From the NCBI GenBank assembly GCA_034440615.1, contig JAOTOM010004362.1, positions 67,001 through 131,000 of the forward strand: DNA of 64,000 bases, written 5' to 3'. The notes beneath the pieces are model-generated. The model did no database searches and was not told the DNA's origin. It saw only the letters and a list, made by a program, of their open reading frames with translations. Each line of letters begins with the position of its first letter. Within the stretch, counting starts at the first letter, position 1. Made by a program: the position numbers and the translations under genes. The stretch comes from Ashinkailepas kermadecensis. Its lineage: Eukaryota; Arthropoda; Thecostraca; Neolepadidae. Below are positions 12,236 to 23,299 of the stretch, one piece after another.

Positions 12236-12880
12236 CAGCGGTGTGTCATTTGCCGTCACCTGTTCGACAGCTCGTGTTTACTGTCGGCCCCCGGGTGGGG
12301 GGCCAGAAGCGGTGTGTCATTTGCCGTCACCTGTTCGACAGCTCGTGTTTACTGTCGGCCCACGACTGGTGTCACAGGAGCCAGGAGCACCAGCGGTGTG
12401 TCATTTGCCGTCACCTGCTCGACAGCTCGTGTTTACTGTCGGCCCACGACTGGTGTCACAGGAGCCAGGAGCACCAGCGGTGTGTCATTTGCCGTCACCT
12501 GCTCGACATGCTCTTTTTGTCGGCCATTGGTCACAGGGCCAGGAGCACCAGCGGTGTGTCATTTGCCGTCACCTGCTCGACAGCTCGTGTTTACTGTCGG
12601 CCCACGACTGGTGTCACAGGAGCCAGGAGCACCAGCGGTGTGTCATTTGCCGTCACCTGCTCGACAGCTCGTGTTTACTGTCGGCCCACGACTGGTGTCA
12701 CAGGAGCCAGGAGCACCAGCGGTGTGTCATTTGCCGTCACCGCTCGACAGCTCGTGTTTACTGTCGGCCTACGACTGGTGTCACAGGTGCACCGGCAGTG
12801 TGTCATTTTTCGCCACCTGTTCGACGGCTCGTGTTTACTGTCGGCCCACGACTGGTGTCACAGGTGTGCCAGCGGCGTGC
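12236..12880. repeat. 84-bp minisatellite, about eight units
   Basis: The unit begins CCAGCGGTGTGTCATTTGCC and includes CTCGTGTTTACTGTCGGCCC and TGGTGTCACAGGAGCCAGGA. Units are 84 bp (28 codons) with a few shorter variants. All three + frames stay open for hundreds of codons across this array and the 11-bp array beyond it; this follows from unit length and composition. It ends about 680 bp upstream of the GPCR start codon. Confidence 0.93.
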
Positions 12881-13156
12881 CGAATTCCGCCAATCCTGTT
12901 GCGCAGTGGAAGTCTGTTCGATGACAGTTGCTGTGTGTGGGATGTTGCGTCTCGTCACAGCGAACGAAAACATGGTGTTTTGCCGGCCGCAGGTGGAGCG
13001 TGCAGCTGGCACCCGGCGGTCTCGGCCGACACGTGGCGCGAGCGTCGACGTCAACAGAGCCGCCGCGCGAAGCGTCGACGAGATCGGCCAGCTCGACCGG
13101 CGGGATTCGGCCAGCTGGCCGGCGCACTCGCGCGTTCGCACGCGCCGCCAAACGGA

Positions 13157-13322
13157 CGTGTCGGCAGCGTGTCGGCGGCGTGTCGACGGCGTGTCGGCAG
13201 CGTGTCGGCGGCGTGTCGGCAGCGTGTCGGCAGCGTGTCGGCGGCGTGTCGGCAGCGTGTCGGCAGCGTGTCGGCGGCGTGTCGGCAGCGTGTCGGCGGC
13301 GTGTCGGCAGCGTGTCGGCGCG
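13157..13322. repeat. 11-bp minisatellite GTGTCGGCRGC, about 15 units
   Basis: GTGTCGGCGGC and GTGTCGGCAGC units are interspersed. Since 11 is not divisible by three, the frame rotates through the array. It is very GC/CpG-rich and lies 240 bp upstream of the GPCR start codon, where it could be 5' UTR or promoter DNA. Confidence 0.92.
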
Positions 13323-13559
13323 AGCTCCGCTCGGATCGGGTCACTCGTCGGGTCGGCCCTCGGGCCGGCTCAGGTCGGGCGAGATCCGGGCGGCGGCGGA
13401 CGGGCCGGAGTCGGAGCCGGCGCCGACCGCCGGCAATGGACCTCGTCCAGTGCCGTACCGAGCCGCCGACCGGTGTAACGTCGCCACACGCGTGACGACG
13501 TGTGACGACGTGACGCGCCCGTGTCGGCGGTCAGAGGCCGGGCGCCGCCGGCGGCCGTC

Positions 13560-16500
13560 ATGGCCACCGACAGCGAGCTGCTGCTGACGACGCTCGCCGG
13601 GCCCGAGGTGAACTGCACCGTGTGCGGCGAGCACGACCAGTGCCAGGAGAGCATCAGCGCGGTGCGCTTCGTGGTGCTCGGCGTCGTGATGAACGTCGTC
13701 AACGTGCTGGGCATCGTGTGCAACACCGTCTCCATCTACATCCTGTCGCGCAAGAAGATGCGCGCCTCCATCAACTGCTGCCTGATCGGTCTGGCCACGT
13801 TCGACATCCTACTGCTGGTGTGCTCCATCTTGGTGTGGGGAGTGCCGGCCATTAGCCAGTACTCCGTCAGCTTGAGGTGGCTCGATCGACAGGTGATCAC
13901 AACGTCGCACCCAGCACGCTGAGTGCCACGAGTCTGAGGCTCGCTGGCGTCCAGCGAGCCTCAGACTCGTCGGATTGTGTCGGAGTGTGTCGGATGTCGG
14001 AGCTGAGCACGTCCCAGCCGCAAATGTATCATCCTAATCCTCACAATGCTGCCCCGGCAGCTCAGCCGGTTAGACCGCCGGCTTGCATCTGCCTCCCCTG
14101 TCCAGGCAAGACAGGGTTCGACTCGCACTCGCTCGCATCGCATCCCTCCGGCTAGGAGGGCCAGTTTGAGTATGGCCCAGTAAGGTCGAGTACGCGGCAC
14201 CAGGGGAGGCCGTGTCCTTTGGCCGCATTGGCGACACGTTCAATTCACTGTCGAAGTTCCGCCGTTGGACTGGACTTCACGAATCGAGTGGTGGGGGCTC
14301 GGGTCACGCAGCAAGCTCTGCTTAGCATGGGGCTCTGGTCCATAAAGCCACCCAGCAGGGTTTCTAAGTTTCTTTGATTTTGTTGTGAATGCGGAGTTAA
14401 TTTAATCCCCACCGCGTGAAGGGTTTCAAAGACACTCAAAAACTATTTAGACCATTGCTTTTACATCTTGCACATATTCCCATGCTTGGCAAACACACTT
14501 TGTGTACAGAAACGACTTTCTGGCATATACAATTAAGGGCAGAAAATGAATATGTAATTGAAAGTGCTAGGGCAGGTCAAATTCAGGTCACGCCTACGTG
14601 CCGCAGCGGCTTTTGACATACATTGAAACATTTATCACGAGCTGTTCGTGGAGTACTTAGTCAAGCGTTAGGAACAAGTGCATATAAAATTGATTACGGA
14701 GAAATATAGAAGAAGGAAAAGATGACCTGGACCAGTTGCGAAGTGAACTGCGATTTCGGCTGTGAGAACGTGTGATGAATAAATTTGCTTCTAGCCGGTA
14801 AGATTATAAAAACTAGGGCATTCATAATGGCGAATCATATCATCTAGCAGTGTTGCAAGTTTCAAGTCGACATCAGGTCAGGCCATGACGTTTGGACCTG
14901 ATCTGACTTGAGAGTGCGCATCACAGGTGCTTTGGAGGATAAGCTGCTTACTCTTGCGAAGCAAAAATTGAAGAAACCAGGACTTACATGGATCGTCCGG
15001 CCCTTTGGATTTGTTCCTAATCTGCACATGGTAGCATGATATGATCACATGGTATTCAAGTTGCGCTAACACGATGAGCGAGTTCGTTATTCGCCTTGGT
15101 TTCAAAGCCACACTCGTATCTTGTATAGGAGCACAATTTAGGGATGTGATATCACACCTGACACTGTGACCTTTTCCTTAGTACCTACAGGTAATCTTGT
15201 AGGATAGTCGTTTGACTCTTAGGCAACGGGATAGTCTAGTAGGCCTCACGTTGGCTTCAACCCGGCTGTCCAACACAGATCGTCCACTGCACGGTATATT
15301 GTGCAAGTAATATTAGTCCACACGGCTGCTCGCATAAGCGTACGAATTCAGCTTTCATACGAGAGTTCTCGGAGACAGGCCGCTGACCGAAAATATCCTA
15401 AGTCCCAAAATTCACGCGTCACTCGGCAGTCACTCAACAGACACAGGCAGCAGCCACCCGCAGACCCGCGTCGTTCGACTGTCTCCCGGCGACTGACTCG
15501 GGGGGACTTGAACAAACCAGTAGCCCTCCGTACACAGGTGTCCATTTGCTCAAAACGATTCGTCACTTTCTGATTGGCTAACTTAATAATGACATGTTTT
15601 TGGCCCCGATTCCTATTGGTATTTAAATGACGTATTCCTTCCGATTCAACACAGCGATCTCTTCACCACATCAGAGCTAGTCAGGTGAGTTCATCCGCCC
15701 AGCGGGGGAAGGGGGATGCTCGGAATGCGGCTGACCGCTATTCAGCTGGCCATGTGACACCGAAGTCCGGCCGCTGCATTGCGACAGCCGACCGATACGC
15801 CGGTGTGCCGGCAGTGGAAACTTACTGCGGCAGTACATGTACAAAACGGCATTATGGCAATATGCCTTAATTTACGGCCAGAACAGTACATATATAGAAA
15901 CTTCGTTACAATCTTCGCATCACTTCCCGGCTGTGTGTGTTCTTGCAATGTGCTGCACCTGTCTACATCTGATTGTGTCCTTCCTGGTAGGTGGTGTCCC
16001 ACTGTCCCATATGCCGACGTGACCGTGCACATGATCCGACATCTGACCTCACTGCGTTGACCCCAGCAGATTGTCCACATGACTATGAGAATGTGCATGT
16101 GACCCCACACCCAGAGCCGCAGCCAAGGGGAGGGGCGGTCCCTCGCCCCATGAGCAACCAGAAATACCCTAGATTAAACAAGATATTTTAAGACTTTCAC
16201 CACTCAAAACTAGAAATTTTGGGTGCGCTTCGCGCTCCGAAAGCCGCCTCTGTTTCATGACATTTTTGTCTTGGGGTGGGGGAGTGGAAGGGGATCGGGT
16301 CCCCTTAAGAAATTCCCGGCTGCGCCCCTACCCGCATCTGACCGCATCTGACCCCGTCACGGCCTCTTCAGGTGATATCGCACATGACGCCGTGGCTGTA
16401 CCCGTTGGCAGCCATCGCGCACACGGGCAGCACGTACGTCACCGTCACCGTCACCGTCGAACGCTACGTGGCTGTTTGCCACTCGCTCAAGGCGCGCTAC

Positions 16501-17331
16501 ATCTGCACCTACGGCCGCGCCCGCCTCTACATGATCGTCATCAGCGTGTTCGTCGTGCTCTACAACGTGCCCAAGTTCTTGGAGACAGAGGTGCAGCCGA
16601 TCATCAGCCTGCGCGACAACAGAACAACGGTGGGGTATTTCGCGTGCACGACCAAGCTGCGCGTAGAGAGCAGGTACATCGAGATCTACATCACGTGGAT
16701 GTACTTCATCGTGGTGTACTGCATCCCGTTCGGCACGCTGGTGGTGCTGAATGGACTCATCTACCGCAAGGTGCGCATCGCGAACCGGATGCGACAGCTG
16801 CTTAGCGTGCGCCAGGAGCGGGAGATCGGCCTGGCGAGCATGCTGTTCGCCATCGTGCTGCTGTTCATGATGTGCAACAGCATGTCGTTCGTCCTCAACA
16901 TCGTCGAGAAGTTCAACAGCAGCTATACGATCGTCTCTCACACGCGAATAGAGCGGCTCACCGAGTTCAGCAACCTGCTCATCAACGTCAACTCTGCGTC
17001 CAACTTCGTCATCTACTGCATCTTCGGCCAGAAGTTCCGCCGCCTCTTCCTGCAGCTGTTCTGCCGGCCCGTGGCGCGGCGCTTCCGCTGCACGCTGCGC
17101 GGCACCGACGACGTCTCCATGCCGGGCGCGCCCACCAACGGCGCCGGCGTGCCGATGACGCGCCTCGGCCGCAGTCTGCGTGCCTCCGCGCCGCCCGAGA
17201 GCCGGCGCCTGCTGACGCAGCTGCCGACGCCGGCGAAGGCGCCGCCGGTCGACGGCCCTCGGGCGCCGCCCACCGAGCCGCTCGGCGCCGACAGACGCAC
17301 GAGTGACGTCACGGCCATCACGTGCATTTAG
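13560..17331 (+). CDS. FMRFamide-receptor-like class A GPCR, two exons
   Basis: Seven-helix neuropeptide receptor of the plasma membrane. Exon 1 is 13560-13892 and exon 2 is 16372-17331, joined across a 2479-bp phase-0 intron (donor CAG/GTGATC, acceptor TCTTCAG). The protein is 430 aa. Visible signatures are a TM1 Asn (GIVCN, about residue 55), a TM2 Asp (LATFD, about 82), E-R-Y at the end of TM3 (141-143), TM5 and TM6 at about 214-240 and 264-290, and TM7 NSASNFVIY (318-326), the NPxxY variant common in FMRFamide-type receptors. An N-linked glycosylation site (NCT) lies in the short N-terminus. The C-tail of about 95 residues is Pro/Ala/Arg-rich. ATG 13560 was chosen; another in-frame ATG at 13521 would add 13 residues. 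The class A assignment is secure; the FMRFamide ligand is inferred from resemblance around VTVTVERYVAVC and CTYGRA. Confidence 0.88.
13928..13970. repeat. Perfect 20-bp inverted repeat with 3-nt loop
   Basis: The stem ACGAGTCTGAGGCTCGCTGG (13928-13947), loop CGT, and exact reverse complement (13951-13970) lie 35 nt downstream of the GPCR exon 1 donor. In pre-mRNA it would form a very stable hairpin. Confidence 0.97.
14040..14390 (+). repeat. tRNA-derived SINE-like element in intron
   Basis: The A-box-like GCAGCTCAGCCGGTTAGACC (about 14057) and the B-box-like GGGTTCGACTCGC (about 14115) mark a tRNA-like head. The downstream TGGTCCATAAAGCCACCCAG (about 14337) matches the tail at 6766. The 3' limit is uncertain. 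Confidence 0.55.
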
Positions 17332-17545
17332 GTGACGTCACGGCGAGTGAGTGACGCGACGGTGGCTTGTGCGTGAGTGACGTCACAGCGTTTTGAGTGC
17401 TGCGGTGACTCTGCGCTGCGTTGTGCGCTTCCATTTCAGCGATATCGTTGCAACTGTGTCCTGCGTTTCAACGCAACGTCACAGAGTCGGCGTAAATTCG
17501 AGTCGGCTCGCTCGCGGCTTGCCAGGTGCTCGATTGACGTCACAG
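17300..17545. promoter_or_regulatory. Cluster of TGACGTCA (CRE-like) palindromes
   Basis: TGACGTCA occurs at about 17304, 17333 and 17379, with TTGACGTCAC at about 17534. The cluster surrounds the GPCR stop codon and its 3' flank. TGACGTCA is the CREB/ATF consensus; regulatory function is inference, and the sites may simply belong to a decayed GTGACGTCAC-type repeat. Confidence 0.45.
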
Positions 17546-17810
17546 GGACGTATTGTTTTAGTAGTGTCGCTCTGAGTATCAGCGGTGTAGCTTCTGTGGC
17601 AGGCCGTTGAATGGAGCGGCCTGGATCGTGGTGTAGAAGTACGACTGCCAATATAAATTCACGGCACTAATGTGCACCTGTTTTCCTAAGAAATGTAAGC
17701 ACGCGTAATGCTGATGAAATACCTTTGAGATTAATACCGGGTACTACGAGTTTCCACCACTAATGATTTTAGCACATCCCATTAACCAGATGCAGAACCA
17801 TGTTTGAAGT
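17400..17810. other. GPCR 3' flank
   Basis: No AATAAA was recognised in the first few hundred bases after the stop codon, so the 3' UTR end cannot be set. No other gene seen. Confidence 0.5.
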
Positions 17811-17814
17811 CAGT

Positions 17815-17998
17815 TGAGTTCAACGATATATCGACCAAATGTTTTCGAATTTTACACCCACTAAGTTTGAATTTAGACCATTTTTTTTATGCAGGGTAGT
17901 CATCGGCCCTGAACATGCCATAACAAGCTTCAGCCTGATCCGACTAACTGTTTCCGGAGTTATAGCCTCCGGAAATGTGTTTAGGTAATACAACATGC
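17815..17998 (+). repeat. Dispersed repeat, copy 1
   Basis: This segment, which includes TTATAGCCTCCGGAAATGTG (about 17960), matches the reverse complement of 21340-21515. Shared blocks include 'gatcc/ttcgac-aac-gtt' and GCTATAGCCTCCGG-like text. Confidence 0.65.
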
Positions 17999-18459
17999 GC
18001 ATCTTTGACGATAGATATCTCATCGATAAGGAAGAGGAAACGTGACATATGACGCATCTTTGAGAATACAAATGATTGAAGAAAACATATCCGTCATAAA
18101 ATGTCAACCTTTGATTATCAACCACTAGCCCATTGAAATGAATACATTTGACGGCAGAAATAAAAATGGGCATGATCTGGCTGATAAAAAGAAGTTCGTT
18201 TTACTTTCAAATGTTCCACATATGCGTCCGTTCTTCGTGGCTTTTTATGGTTTTTGATGTTCGGAACGAACGGTTTTCGAGTAAATTTTCTCCCATTGGG
18301 CAACTATGGGGATCGAACAATGAAATAGAAGCGGATGATATAAAAATGCATGCTTAACAAAACAATATTTCAAACATATTCATGTAAATAATGTAAGTGT
18401 GCCTTCATAACCTTTGCAAAGTTCAAGGTCTGCGACTACCATTAGGTCATCCATAGGAT

Positions 18460-19330
18460 TAATTACATGTGACGATGTAATTTTACTCTGGAACATCTGG
18501 TGGTCTGGTGGTCGAAACATCTGACCATGTTCAACCTTGCTGGCCTCACAACAAGAAGTACAATTATGCAGTATTAATTTAATTATACCTGTAGGCATCA
18601 TTTACATGGACGTACAGACAGTTCAATCCCTATTGTAGTGAAAAAATAAAACACGTGTGCATAGCATGTAACGGTGTACATAGCATGTCCCCGATAACAT
18701 GAACATTTTCACAAGCTTCCTGTGCTTCATTGTTCATGCTTTGTCATTCCCTGCATATTGCACATTATTGCACATTTCTGTACTGCACCATACAGCAGAA
18801 CATCGATGGGAGAGAACAACGAAATATACGGAAATCAAATGATGAAAACTTGTATTTCTAACTTACATATTTGCAGCTGGCCCATGTAGCTCTTGTAGCT
18901 TCCTTAGCAAGGGTTGAACAGTTTATGATCACCATAGCTTCACTTTATGATCACGGTGATCACTTTATGATCACCGTAGCTTATTTCCGTGTAAGGGCGT
19001 AATTTTACTTCAGAACATCTGGTCGTTACTTATAACACGTATTGAATGCCATCAAGCGTGACAACGATGCTGTCTGGCCATAATCGACCAGGCTAAAATC
19101 ACATGACATACAATTATGCTTTCTTTCCACATGCGGAGCATCACTTACACAGAAGTACAGTCGAACACATATTGCAAGCCACTCTTTTCTGTCACGGTGC
19201 ACGTAGGCTGTGCCCGGAATTATCATTTTCACAACCTCATGTGACTTCATTATTCACGTTCTTGGCACACTGCACATGTATGTGGACATTGCGCTAAGGA
19301 CACTGCGCATGTGGACATTGCGCATGGGAC
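18460..19330. repeat. Old segmental duplication, two ~330-bp arms
   Basis: A run containing GTAATTTTACT-(c/t)-GAACATCTGGT followed by ACAATTATGC and ACTGTACTGCACCAT-type text occurs at about 18470-18800 and again at about 19000-19340, both on +. The intervening sequence is diverged. Confidence 0.5.
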
Positions 19331-19339
19331 ACTGTACTG

Positions 19340-21330
19340 CACCATGGTACATATGTTAGGCAAATTAAAGCGGTTCAAACGGCGTCGATTTGTCTTTGAT
19401 ATCAAATTCAGTACAAACGGCATCGATTTCGAATTTTGCCTAAACCGAATTTTTTAAATGAACATGGAATCTGGGGTCACAGACAGAGATTTCCATGACC
19501 TTATATTCCATGTTCCATGTTCCTTCCATGTTCCTAAACTTTTAGGATTCGTGAATAATCCTGGAAAATTCCGAAAAAAATGGAAAATTTTAAATCTTGT
19601 ATTTATGCGCGACGGGTGTAATGGGACGTTTTCAGGCCATTTTCTGTGATTTCTGGTGACTACAACGCCTAGTAGAGCAGCAAATCTGGTAATAAATGTG
19701 GGTTAAACGGCGCGGGTTTCCAGGAAATAGCTTTTTGAGATAGTAAATATCAATTGACAATTGATTTTAAGACGAAATTTGGAAGAACTGGTCATGGCGC
19801 ATCATTTTCGTCTATGATTATGCCATCTGTGAAAACTTTTTTAGAGTGAATTTTGAAATTGTACGTGCATTTATGAAATTGTAGGGCATTCAATATGCAT
19901 ATTTCAGAGACTTCTCAACACATACAGATAGCCAGCAGCCAGCCGAATATATTTTCTTTGATGAAAAGTCAACTAAGTTAAAGCATTTCCGCAGGATGAA
20001 TTTGATATATTTGTCTATTTTGGCATGATTTGTTTTTTTTCTATGCATGCCAGAGGTCTGAATTTCGTTTGCGTCAAGTTTTCCTTCGTTGTATCCTTTT
20101 TACTTGTGACGCTGATTTCAGCCACGAAAGAAATGTTCTTAAGAATTGGAGACATTAAACAAATACTTCGAAAAATTCATCATTCAAAATTTAACAAACA
20201 AAACCAAACCTCTAGTAATGGTAAAAAGCATCGATGTAAAAGGGGGTAAAAAACCTCGCTCACGTTTTCAATGAGGATTACGGACACTTTAACAACATTG
20301 TTTGTTTTTCGCTTTGTATGGCAACGATAAGGATCGACACAGTGACTTTGCACCATTGCCCGCAGCGGGTATGCACGTCGAGCGTCAAAACAAATTCACC
20401 AAGTCTCTTTCCATCAGGCGTTTTCCAAAACTGCTCCAGATCTGCCAAGCCTGTAATCGTTTCCTCCCACATGTCAACCCTCTGTTATCTGCCGTTATCA
20501 ACGCCGGCGCCTTTATCTCCCTCGGAATGAGCTATGGTACGGTGGGGGTGGGGGGTGGGGGGGGGAGACAAACACCTCTGCTTTTATTTGCTTTAACACA
20601 TAGTCATCAGTAGAACACAGAGAATAATGCTTTTCCTTTAACACATAATTATAAACCTGCCTAACACTTGATTGCTGACACAAAGTGATCCTCATGTTTG
20701 TTATAGGTATCTATCTATCGCTCCAGGTTTCGTATGCAGGTAATAGAACCTGATTTAATAGGGCCGGGTTGGGTTGTTTACATGCTTGATGTTATTCAAT
20801 GCATGCCACTTTTTCCAGAAATACAATTGCGTCGCTACTCATAGATAAACCCATGGGTGACCTATCGGTACATGGTAACCTTGATGTTCGTGAAGATTGT
20901 TAAGGGAAACTATACGATCTACATTACAAACAGGTATGATTTATTTTATCTGAGGAAAATGTTTCCCAATCATGTGTCTGTATACTATTGCTTCGCCTCA
21001 TGTAGCTTTTCAATGGAGGAAAGTTTATACGAAATCCGTCCTACCCGGAAAACGAAAAATCGCAAAAAGTAATGAAGAGCAGACGGCTATATCGGATATT
21101 TATACGAAGAAATGAAATGTTCTTCTTTTTTTAATCAGCGAAATCAAGCCCACTCTTATTTCCGCCGTCAAATTTATCAATTTTGATAGGCTAGGAATCA
21201 CGGGAGGTCACGAGGTCACGAAATCAAATGTAGCAAATATTAATGGTTTATTTCGGGAATGTTTCAGTTGGTCCTTATTCTTCTGAAGTATATATAACTT
21301 GCACCTCTTTCTGCTTCTTATCGATCAGAT
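19340..21330. other. AT-rich intergenic DNA
   Basis: No coding signal. It contains a G-run (about 20540-20565) and scattered short frames only. Confidence 0.55.
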
Positions 21331-21339
21331 GTCCATCGT

Positions 21340-21515
21340 CAAACAAACCAATATTGTTGTACTTAAGAATAATGCCGGAGGCTATAGCTAAAAAACTGTT
21401 GGTCGAATCGGGCTGAAATTTCCACAGCCGTATTCAGAACCAAAGACTACCCCGTGAGCAAATCGTGTTCTCAATTAAAATGTATGGGGTGAAGTGCATT
21501 GGTCGATCGTGGAAC
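21340..21515 (-). repeat. Dispersed repeat, copy 2 (inverted)
   Basis: Reverse-strand homologue of 17815-17998, about 3.4 kb away. The similarity is moderate and there is no coding signal. Confidence 0.65.
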
Positions 21516-21684
21516 GCACCAGCACCCACAATTCGGCTTATGATGTGCCACTGCCGATTGCTGTGTGTGACGTCTCAGCTGTGTGTGACGTCGTCGGTAT
21601 GCATTGGGTGCGAGTGGTGACGACATCGTGACGTCATCAGCCAGCAGTGGGCTCAGCTCGTGAGCTCACTGATGGTCAGCAGTG

Positions 21685-21870
21685 TGATGATGGTGGTACT
21701 GGGGATGATGGTGGTACTGGGGATGATGGCGAATGCGGCGACAATGATGATGGTGGTACTGAGGATGATGGTGGCACTGGGGATGATGGCGAATGTGGCG
21801 CCAATGATCATGGTGGTACTGTGGATTATGGCGAATGCGGCGACAATGATGATGACGATGGTGATGGTGA
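21685..21870. repeat. GATGATGGTGGTACTGGG-type repeat
   Basis: Units of 15-33 bp give an Asp/Gly-rich frame on + and a His-rich frame on -. Repeat artefact with no gene context. Confidence 0.85.
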
Positions 21871-22334
21871 TGGCGTGTTGAGATACGTTGCCACCCTACA
21901 CTCGAGGACAAAGGCTAGGAACTCAAATTTGTCTCCATGCCTTTGATTTAAATTGGTCTGTCTCCATATTTCTTTTTGACCAAAATCATCCAGAAATTGT
22001 TTGACCAAAACCTCCAGAAATTTGTCACACGGGACTCCACGTAGGCTTACGAGGGGCACTAAGAGTTGAGGCCATCAGAACCTTTCATCTACCCTTGTGG
22101 TGCTACTGGTGTGCTTATCTCCCATTAACATAGTTTAAAAAAACAGCTGTCCTCAAGCACATTGGCTTTTGCTTCCTCCACTACCATAGCAGAAGCCATG
22201 TGATGCTGCGCTTGTGATCGTCCAAAGAGCGCCAAAGAGCACCTGGTGTTGGAGGGGACTTGGGGCGGAGGCGGGAAATGGGGCGAGGCGTGGGGCGGGG
22301 CTGACTTGCGAGAGATCCAGTTGCGCGCGACCAG

Positions 22335-22425
22335 GGAAGTCGCCACGGCCGGTCACGTGATCCCACGGCCGGTCACGTGATCCCACGGCCGATCACGTGA
22401 CGCTGCTGCTGGTCACGTGACGTCC
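22335..22425. repeat. 23-bp tandem repeat carrying CACGTG E-boxes
   Basis: GGCCGGTCACGTGATCCCAC repeats three times and a fourth TCACGTGA follows, so four CACGTG palindromes sit within about 75 bp. Confidence 0.85.
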
Positions 22426-22754
22426 ACTGAGGGTCAGCGGACGCTGCTTGCTTGTGCCGGCGGAACCCCGACCAGCTCCTGACAGCCTGTGTGGCGCGTG
22501 GACGTGTCCAAAAGTCGAACTGGGCGGGTGGGAGATGGGCCGAACAAGCGTAAACCCACATTACATACTCTGGACACAAAAATGAAGCACGTCATCAGAC
22601 TCAACAGTAATACAAAAATCCCCGCTGTTGTAGGACACATCAAAACAGCAAAAGTCTAAAACGTAATTGTCCGCGGCAATTCATTTGTTTTCAGTAATGC
22701 GTATTCTCACCCTCGATCTGTCAGTGACCATGCTCCACCCATCTCCACTGGCCT

Positions 22755-23290
22755 CGTAGTGTTATTGCGATGTTCTGTGTTGTGATGGCGGTTTGTTTTG
22801 CGCTCTGATGGCGGTTTGTTTTGTGCTCGGATTGCGGTCTGTTTTGTGCTCTGATTGCGGTCTGTTTTGTGCTCTGATTGCGGTCTGTTCTGTGCTCTGA
22901 TTGCGGTCTGTTCTGTGCTGTGGTTGCGGTCTGTTCTGTGCTTTGATGACATTGTAATCTAACCGCCGATGACAGCCTGTCCTGTGCTCTGATGACCGTC
23001 CGCTCTATGTTCTCATAACAACCTACTCCGTGTTCTAATGAGATAGCGATCTGACCTCTAGCACCAGTCGGTTTTATTGTCCAATGACAGCGTGTTCTGT
23101 GCCTCTATGACAACAGCCTGTTCTGTATTACAGTCTGCTCTGTGCCCTGATGACAGTCGGTTGCGTTCTTGTGGCAGTTTATTCGGTGACCTGATGAATC
23201 ATTTCTCTGCTCTTATGTCAGTCTGTTATGTGACCTGATTACAGTCTGCTCTGTGTTCTGACGGCAGTTTGTTCTGGACTTGATGACGGT
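22755..23290. repeat. Degenerate ~23-bp minisatellite (CGGTCTGTTCTGTGCTCTGA)
   Basis: The unit is regular at 22790-22950 and becomes progressively diverged to about 23290. Array-edge decay is visible on the right side. Confidence 0.8.
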
Positions 23291-23299
23291 TTGGGCGAC

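Larger units (their letters stand above)
13893..16371 (+). other. Intron of the GPCR gene
   Basis: A GT-AG intron separating TM1-2 from TM3-7. It contains a perfect 20-bp hairpin (13928-13970), a SINE-like element (14040-14390) and otherwise unremarkable AT-rich DNA. No nested gene was recognised. Confidence 0.85.

Noticed and set aside
12227..13495. Very long overlapping + strand open frames (over 400 codons)
   Set aside because: They run through 84-bp and 11-bp minisatellites; several frames are equally open and none has a domain.
21666..21911. His-rich protein on the - strand
   Set aside because: Reverse translation of the GATGATGGT repeat.
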